Below, one piece after another: positions 60,894 through 64,000 of a DNA stretch of 64,000 nucleotides. A program made the translations under genes and the position numbers. Location: NCBI GenBank assembly GCA_017503135.1, contig JAFVTQ010000004.1:124001-188000 (forward strand), in the 5' to 3' direction. The notes below the pieces were generated by a model. It worked only from the letters and a program-made list of their open reading frames with translations. It made no database searches and had not been told where the DNA came from. Position 1 is the stretch's first letter; the number at the start of each line of letters is the position of its first letter. The stretch is from Clostridia bacterium (GTDB taxonomy: Bacteria; Bacillota; Clostridia; Oscillospirales; Acutalibacteraceae).

Positions 60894-60939
60894 TTGAAAC
60901 TCATTTTCAAATTATATACAATATACCTCCAAAAGTCAA
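60894..60939 (-). promoter_or_regulatory. Promoter and Fur-type operator of the metalloregulator operon
   Basis: On the minus strand TTGACT (60934-60939) and TATAAT (60911-60916) are 17 bases apart. Directly downstream, covering the expected transcript start, is the palindrome TTGAAAATGAGTTTCAA (60894-60910), which fits the 7-1-7 pattern TGAnAnT-n-AnTnTCA of Fur-type boxes. This argues for autoregulation. Confidence 0.75.
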
Positions 60940-61006
60940 GAAAAAACCCCCACCTGTGAATTGCTGTTAAACAAATTTGAATTTGTCGGGCTCATTTATT
61001 ATAAGC

Positions 61007-61081
61007 GTAGGGCGGGGGCTTGCTCCCGCCGAAACAGGTAACAGCTTCACTTTGGACGGCGGGAGCAAGCCCCCGCCCTAC
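61007..61081. repeat. Long GC-rich inverted repeat
   Basis: Two perfect 25-base arms (61007-61031 and 61057-61081), each with GGGCGGGGGCTTGCTCCCGC or its complement, flank a 25-base loop. The sequence is far richer in GC than its surroundings and has no coding capacity. It looks like a dispersed palindromic element (MITE- or REP-like). The rest of the 300-base gap between the fur gene and the CPBP gene holds a T-rich stretch and one terminator. Confidence 0.8.
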
Positions 61082-61170
61082 ACATATTTTGTACGAACGT
61101 TCATTTTGCACTTATCTCGACAACCCCCAATTTGCCGATTACTTTAATTCCTATATCACTGATTACACAT

Positions 61171-61206
61171 AAAAAATCCCCACCGATTTCTCGATGGGGG
61201 AGCTTT
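61171..61206 (-). terminator. Terminator of the CPBP gene
   Basis: The hairpin CCCCACCGATTTCTCGATGG (and two more G, 61178-61199) is followed on the minus strand by ATTTTTT. An almost identical hairpin lies at 61957-61978. Confidence 0.8.
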
Positions 61207-61902
61207 TTATTCTCTGATTTTTTTGCTTATATATATTGCATAAATGATGGGGATTATCGTTAAAAACACAGGTGCTACATATAGCGACAATGAGTTATCA
61301 ATATTAAAAACAGAAAGCGCATTGGTCATTGAATGTGCTATTATGCAAGGCACAAGTGATTTGCTTTTATGAAATATAATCACGAACAGATAACCGATTG
61401 AAATGGCATAACAAATCTGCATTAAGGTCGGTATTAAATCTGCTCCGTTAAACAAATTAAGAATATGCCCTACTCCAAAGGTGATTGCAGAGATATGTAT
61501 AGCCATTTTAAGATTTTGCTTTTCCATCATTCTGAAAAGAAAACCTCTGAAAATGATTTCTTCTAAAAACCCGATGTTTATCATATTCAGAATATAGAAT
61601 ATTATTTCACTTGTGGAATTGTTGACGTTAATGCCATTCCACAGGTTGACCGTTGCAATAAAAACAAGGGGGATAAAATATAAATACTTTTTAGCATTTT
61701 TAACCCTTGTAAGTCCGTAATATGACGTACTCTTTAAAGCGAACATTACGCCGATTAAGAACAAGGAAAGCAACGTGTTAGCAACAACGCTACCGAGACT
61801 GTTATCTCCAAAATTCTGAATACAAAAAGAGTTGATTACAAGATAAAAGATTATCAGCAATATGCAAAAGAGGGTTTCGTGCTTTTCGAATATCTTTCTC
61901 AT
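61207..61902 (-). CDS. CPBP-family intramembrane glutamic protease
   Basis: The ATG at 61902 follows AGGTGA. The 231-residue protein has seven or eight hydrophobic helices and the three CPBP/Abi motifs: EEIIFRG, FGVGHILN and IIAHSMTNA, whose Glu and His residues form the active site. Family members include Rce1-like CAAX proteases and bacteriocin-immunity or processing proteases. No bacteriocin gene is adjacent. The gene is framed by two near-identical terminator hairpins. Confidence 0.88.
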   Translation of the reverse strand: MRKIFEKHETLFCILLIIFYLVINSFCIQNFGDNSLGSVVANTLLSLFLIGVMFALKSTSYYGLTRVKNAKKYLYFIPLVFIATVNLWNGINVNNSTSEIIFYILNMINIGFLEEIIFRGFLFRMMEKQNLKMAIHISAITFGVGHILNLFNGADLIPTLMQICYAISIGYLFVIIFHKSKSLVPCIIAHSMTNALSVFNIDNSLSLYVAPVFLTIIPIIYAIYISKKIRE

Positions 61903-61952
61903 AATAATCACCTCAATCACAATATATCATTAAAAAAGAAAAATTGCAACAG

Positions 61953-61990
61953 AAATCCCCACCGATTACTCGATGGGGACATTTTTATTA
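61953..61990 (-). terminator. Terminator of ppdK
   Basis: The hairpin at 61957-61978 differs by one base from that at 61178-61199. The T run is better on the plus side; on the minus strand it reads ATTTCTGTT. Confidence 0.6.
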
Positions 61991-62013
61991 TTTCGAGTGA
62001 AACAATAACTTAA

Positions 62014-64000
62014 TTATTTCATATCAGCGATTGCTGCCTGAGCTGCTGCGAGGCGAGCAATTGGAACGCGGAATGGTGAGCAAGATACATAGTTGAGGCC
62101 AATCTTGTGGCAGAATTCAACTGAAACAGGGTCGCCGCCGTGTTCACCACAGATACCGTAGTGAAGGTCTTTGCCGCTTGCCTTACCCTTAGCAACTGCC
62201 ATTTCCATAAGAGCGCCAACGCCGCTCTGGTCAAGCTTTGCAAATGGGTCGTTTTCGAAAATCTTGCAATCATAGTATGCTGTAAGGAACTTACCAGCGT
62301 CATCACGGCTGAAGCCATAAGTCATCTGTGTAAGGTCGTTTGTACCGAAGCAGAAGAAGTCAGCTTCTTTAGCGATTTCGTCAGCTGTGATACATGCTCT
62401 TGGGATTTCAATCATTGTACCAACTTCGTAAGCGAGGTCTGCGCCTGCTGCTGCGATTTCAGCATCAGCTGTTTCAACAACAACCTTCTTAACGAATTTA
62501 AGTTCTTTAACGTCGCCAACAAGAGGAATCATAATTTCTGGAACAAGGTTCCAATCTGGATGAGCTTTCTTAACGTTGATTGCTGCACGGATAACAGCCT
62601 TTGTCTGCATTGCTGCGATTTCAGGATATGTTACTGCAAGACGGCAACCACGGTGACCCATCATTGGGTTGAACTCGTGGAGAGAAGCGATGATAGCTTT
62701 GATATCTTCAACTGATTTGCCCTGAGCGTCTGCAAGGAGCTTGATGTCAGCTTCTTCTGTTGGAACGAACTCATGAAGAGGTGGGTCAAGGAAACGAATT
62801 GTAACTGGGTTACCACCGAGTGCATCATAAAGAGCTTCGAAGTCGCCCTGCTGATAAGGAAGAATCTTTTCAAGAGCTGCTTCTCTTTCTTCAACTGTAT
62901 CTGAACAAATCATTTCACGGAATGCTGCGATTCTGTCTTCTTCGAAGAACATGTGCTCTGTACGGCAAAGACCGATACCTTCTGCACCAAGTTCAACTGC
63001 TTTCTTAGCGTCAGCAGGAGTGTCAGCATTTGTACGAACTTTAAGAGTTCTATATTTGTCAGCCCAAGCCATGATTCTGCCGAATTCACCTGCGATTTCA
63101 GCATCAACTGTTGGGATGATACCATCATAGATGTTACCTGTTGAACCATCGATTGAGATGTAGTCGCCTTCGTTGTAAACTTTACCTGCAAGTTCAAACT
63201 TCTTGTTTTCTTCATCCATCTTAATTTCGCCACAACCAGATACACAGCATGTACCCATACCACGAGCAACAACAGCTGCGTGAGATGTCATACCACCACG
63301 AACTGTAAGGATACCCTGAGCAGCCTTCATACCTGTGATGTCTTCTGGAGATGTTTCAAGACGAACAAGAACAACCTTTTCGCCTCTTTCGTTCCATTCA
63401 ACAGCGTCTTCAGCTGTGAATACAACTTTACCACATGCAGCACCAGGAGATGCGCCAAGACCTTTACCTGCAGGAGTTGCAGCCTTAAGAGCAGCAGCGT
63501 CGAACTGTGGGTGAAGAAGTGTGTCAAGGTTTCTTGGGTCAATCATAGCAACTGCTTTCTTCTCGTCAATCATACCTTCGTCAACGAGGTCGCAAGCAAT
63601 CTTAAGAGCAGCCTTAGCTGTTCTCTTACCGTTTCTTGTCTGGAGCATATAGAGTTTGCCAGCTTCAACTGTAAATTCCATATCCTGCATATCTCTGTAG
63701 TGGTCTTCAAGAATGCCACATACTTTAACGAATTCAGCGTATGCTTCTGGGAACTTTTCAGCCATCTGTGCGATAGGCATTGGAGTTCTAACACCAGCAA
63801 CAACGTCTTCACCCTGTGCGTTTACAAGGAATTCACCCATAAGGCCTTTTTCACCAGTAGCTGGGTCACGAGTAAATGCAACACCAGTACCACAGTCATC
63901 ACCCATGTTACCGAAAGCCATAGCCTGAACGTTAACAGCTGTACCCCATGAGTAAGGGATGTCGTTGTCACGACGGTAAACGTTTGCACGTGGGTTGTCC
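62014..64000 (-). CDS. ppdK: Pyruvate, phosphate dikinase, C-terminal 660 residues
   Basis: PPDK interconverts pyruvate, ATP and phosphate with PEP, AMP and pyrophosphate; in anaerobes it often runs in the glycolytic direction. The reading frame is open to the window edge, so the N-terminal ATP-grasp part is missing. Visible are DIPYSWGTAVNVQAMAFGN at the cut, the phosphohistidine loop GGMTSHAAVVARGMGTCCVS, the PEP/pyruvate domain with GLCRTEHMFFE, FGTNDLTQMTYGFSRDD and GICGEHGGDP near the end. No frameshift is seen. With pckG it places two PEP-node enzymes in this window. Confidence 0.97.
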   Translation of the reverse strand, partial: DNPRANVYRRDNDIPYSWGTAVNVQAMAFGNMGDDCGTGVAFTRDPATGEKGLMGEFLVNAQGEDVVAGVRTPMPIAQMAEKFPEAYAEFVKVCGILEDHYRDMQDMEFTVEAGKLYMLQTRNGKRTAKAALKIACDLVDEGMIDEKKAVAMIDPRNLDTLLHPQFDAAALKAATPAGKGLGASPGAACGKVVFTAEDAVEWNERGEKVVLVRLETSPEDITGMKAAQGILTVRGGMTSHAAVVARGMGTCCVSGCGEIKMDEENKKFELAGKVYNEGDYISIDGSTGNIYDGIIPTVDAEIAGEFGRIMAWADKYRTLKVRTNADTPADAKKAVELGAEGIGLCRTEHMFFEEDRIAAFREMICSDTVEEREAALEKILPYQQGDFEALYDALGGNPVTIRFLDPPLHEFVPTEEADIKLLADAQGKSVEDIKAIIASLHEFNPMMGHRGCRLAVTYPEIAAMQTKAVIRAAINVKKAHPDWNLVPEIMIPLVGDVKELKFVKKVVVETADAEIAAAGADLAYEVGTMIEIPRACITADEIAKEADFFCFGTNDLTQMTYGFSRDDAGKFLTAYYDCKIFENDPFAKLDQSGVGALMEMAVAKGKASGKDLHYGICGEHGGDPVSVEFCHKIGLNYVSCSPFRVPIARLAAAQAAIADMK

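Noticed and set aside
60872..60910. Upstream ATG for the Fur-family gene
   Set aside because: It lies at the operator and expected transcript start; the apparent GGAGG before it is part of the promoter spacer.
62140..62715. Long plus-strand frame (191 residues, Cys-rich) and others opposite ppdK
   Set aside because: Antisense shadows of the highly conserved ppdK gene, caused by its codon bias.

Overview
The window reads as chromosomal DNA of a low-GC, anaerobic, spore-forming member of the Bacillota, most likely a clostridial gut lineage of the Oscillospiraceae/Ruminococcaceae type. This is inferred from dipicolinate synthase (dpaAB) and spoIID, a tryptophan T-box leader, GTP-type PEP carboxykinase with pyruvate phosphate dikinase, a tungsten aldehyde:ferredoxin oxidoreductase, a 2x[4Fe-4S] ferredoxin, PduL, the c-di-AMP receptor DarA, and short intergenic palindromes of the kind common in gut clostridia. 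No rRNA, phage, insertion sequence or CRISPR array was seen. Both ends of the window cut a gene.

Layout. 1-2.8 kb (minus): the start of a PstS-like binding protein behind two very small membrane proteins, tRNA-Pro(CGG), and a lone trpB under a Trp T-box. 2.9-11.2 kb (plus): a secreted beta/gamma-crystallin plus Vps62-like protein, polA, a small unknown, a protein-arginine-phosphatase-like/RimI fusion, tsaD and pckG. 11.2-17.1 kb: ung-murC (minus), dpaAB (plus), then a sialidase-fold protein and a ROK kinase (minus). 17.3-24.1 kb (plus): a membrane-anchored parvulin foldase, an ECF sigma factor overlapping a giant Ig-domain membrane protein (probable anti-sigma), and a tail-anchored metallophosphoesterase. 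24.1-31.2 kb: glmS, a DUF975-like membrane protein, pduL, a FkbM/HAD/HAD operon and an EamA exporter.

31.2-42.5 kb is the most coherent block. After an initiator tRNA and a rearranged partial copy of it, there are two divergent operons for tungsten-pterin metabolism. The minus operon is mogA, a MoeB/ThiF-type E1, the tungsten aldehyde:ferredoxin oxidoreductase and a MoaD-like sulfur carrier. The plus operon is the tungstate importer tupABC, moeA, a moeA-binding-protein fusion, moaC, moaA and a MOSC protein, behind a structured leader that may be a Moco/Tuco riboswitch. Together they cover tungstate uptake, the first steps of pyranopterin synthesis, metal insertion and a client enzyme. No moaE is present in the window.

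42.7-64 kb: a nuclease embedded in eight zinc-ribbon repeats, a domain-permuted membrane-anchored GH3 glycosidase, a Gfo/Idh/MocA oxidoreductase, a GNAT-related protein, nagB, spoIID, a citrate synthase/membrane protein/AEC transporter/darA/holB/ricT run, a ferredoxin, hslO-methyltransferase-yerC, a Fur-family regulator with a heavy-metal permease, a CPBP protease, and the 3' part of ppdK running off the end.

Many starts were moved inward from the longest reading frame, using Shine-Dalgarno spacing, promoter position or family N-termini. All functions are read from sequence alone; no database search was run.
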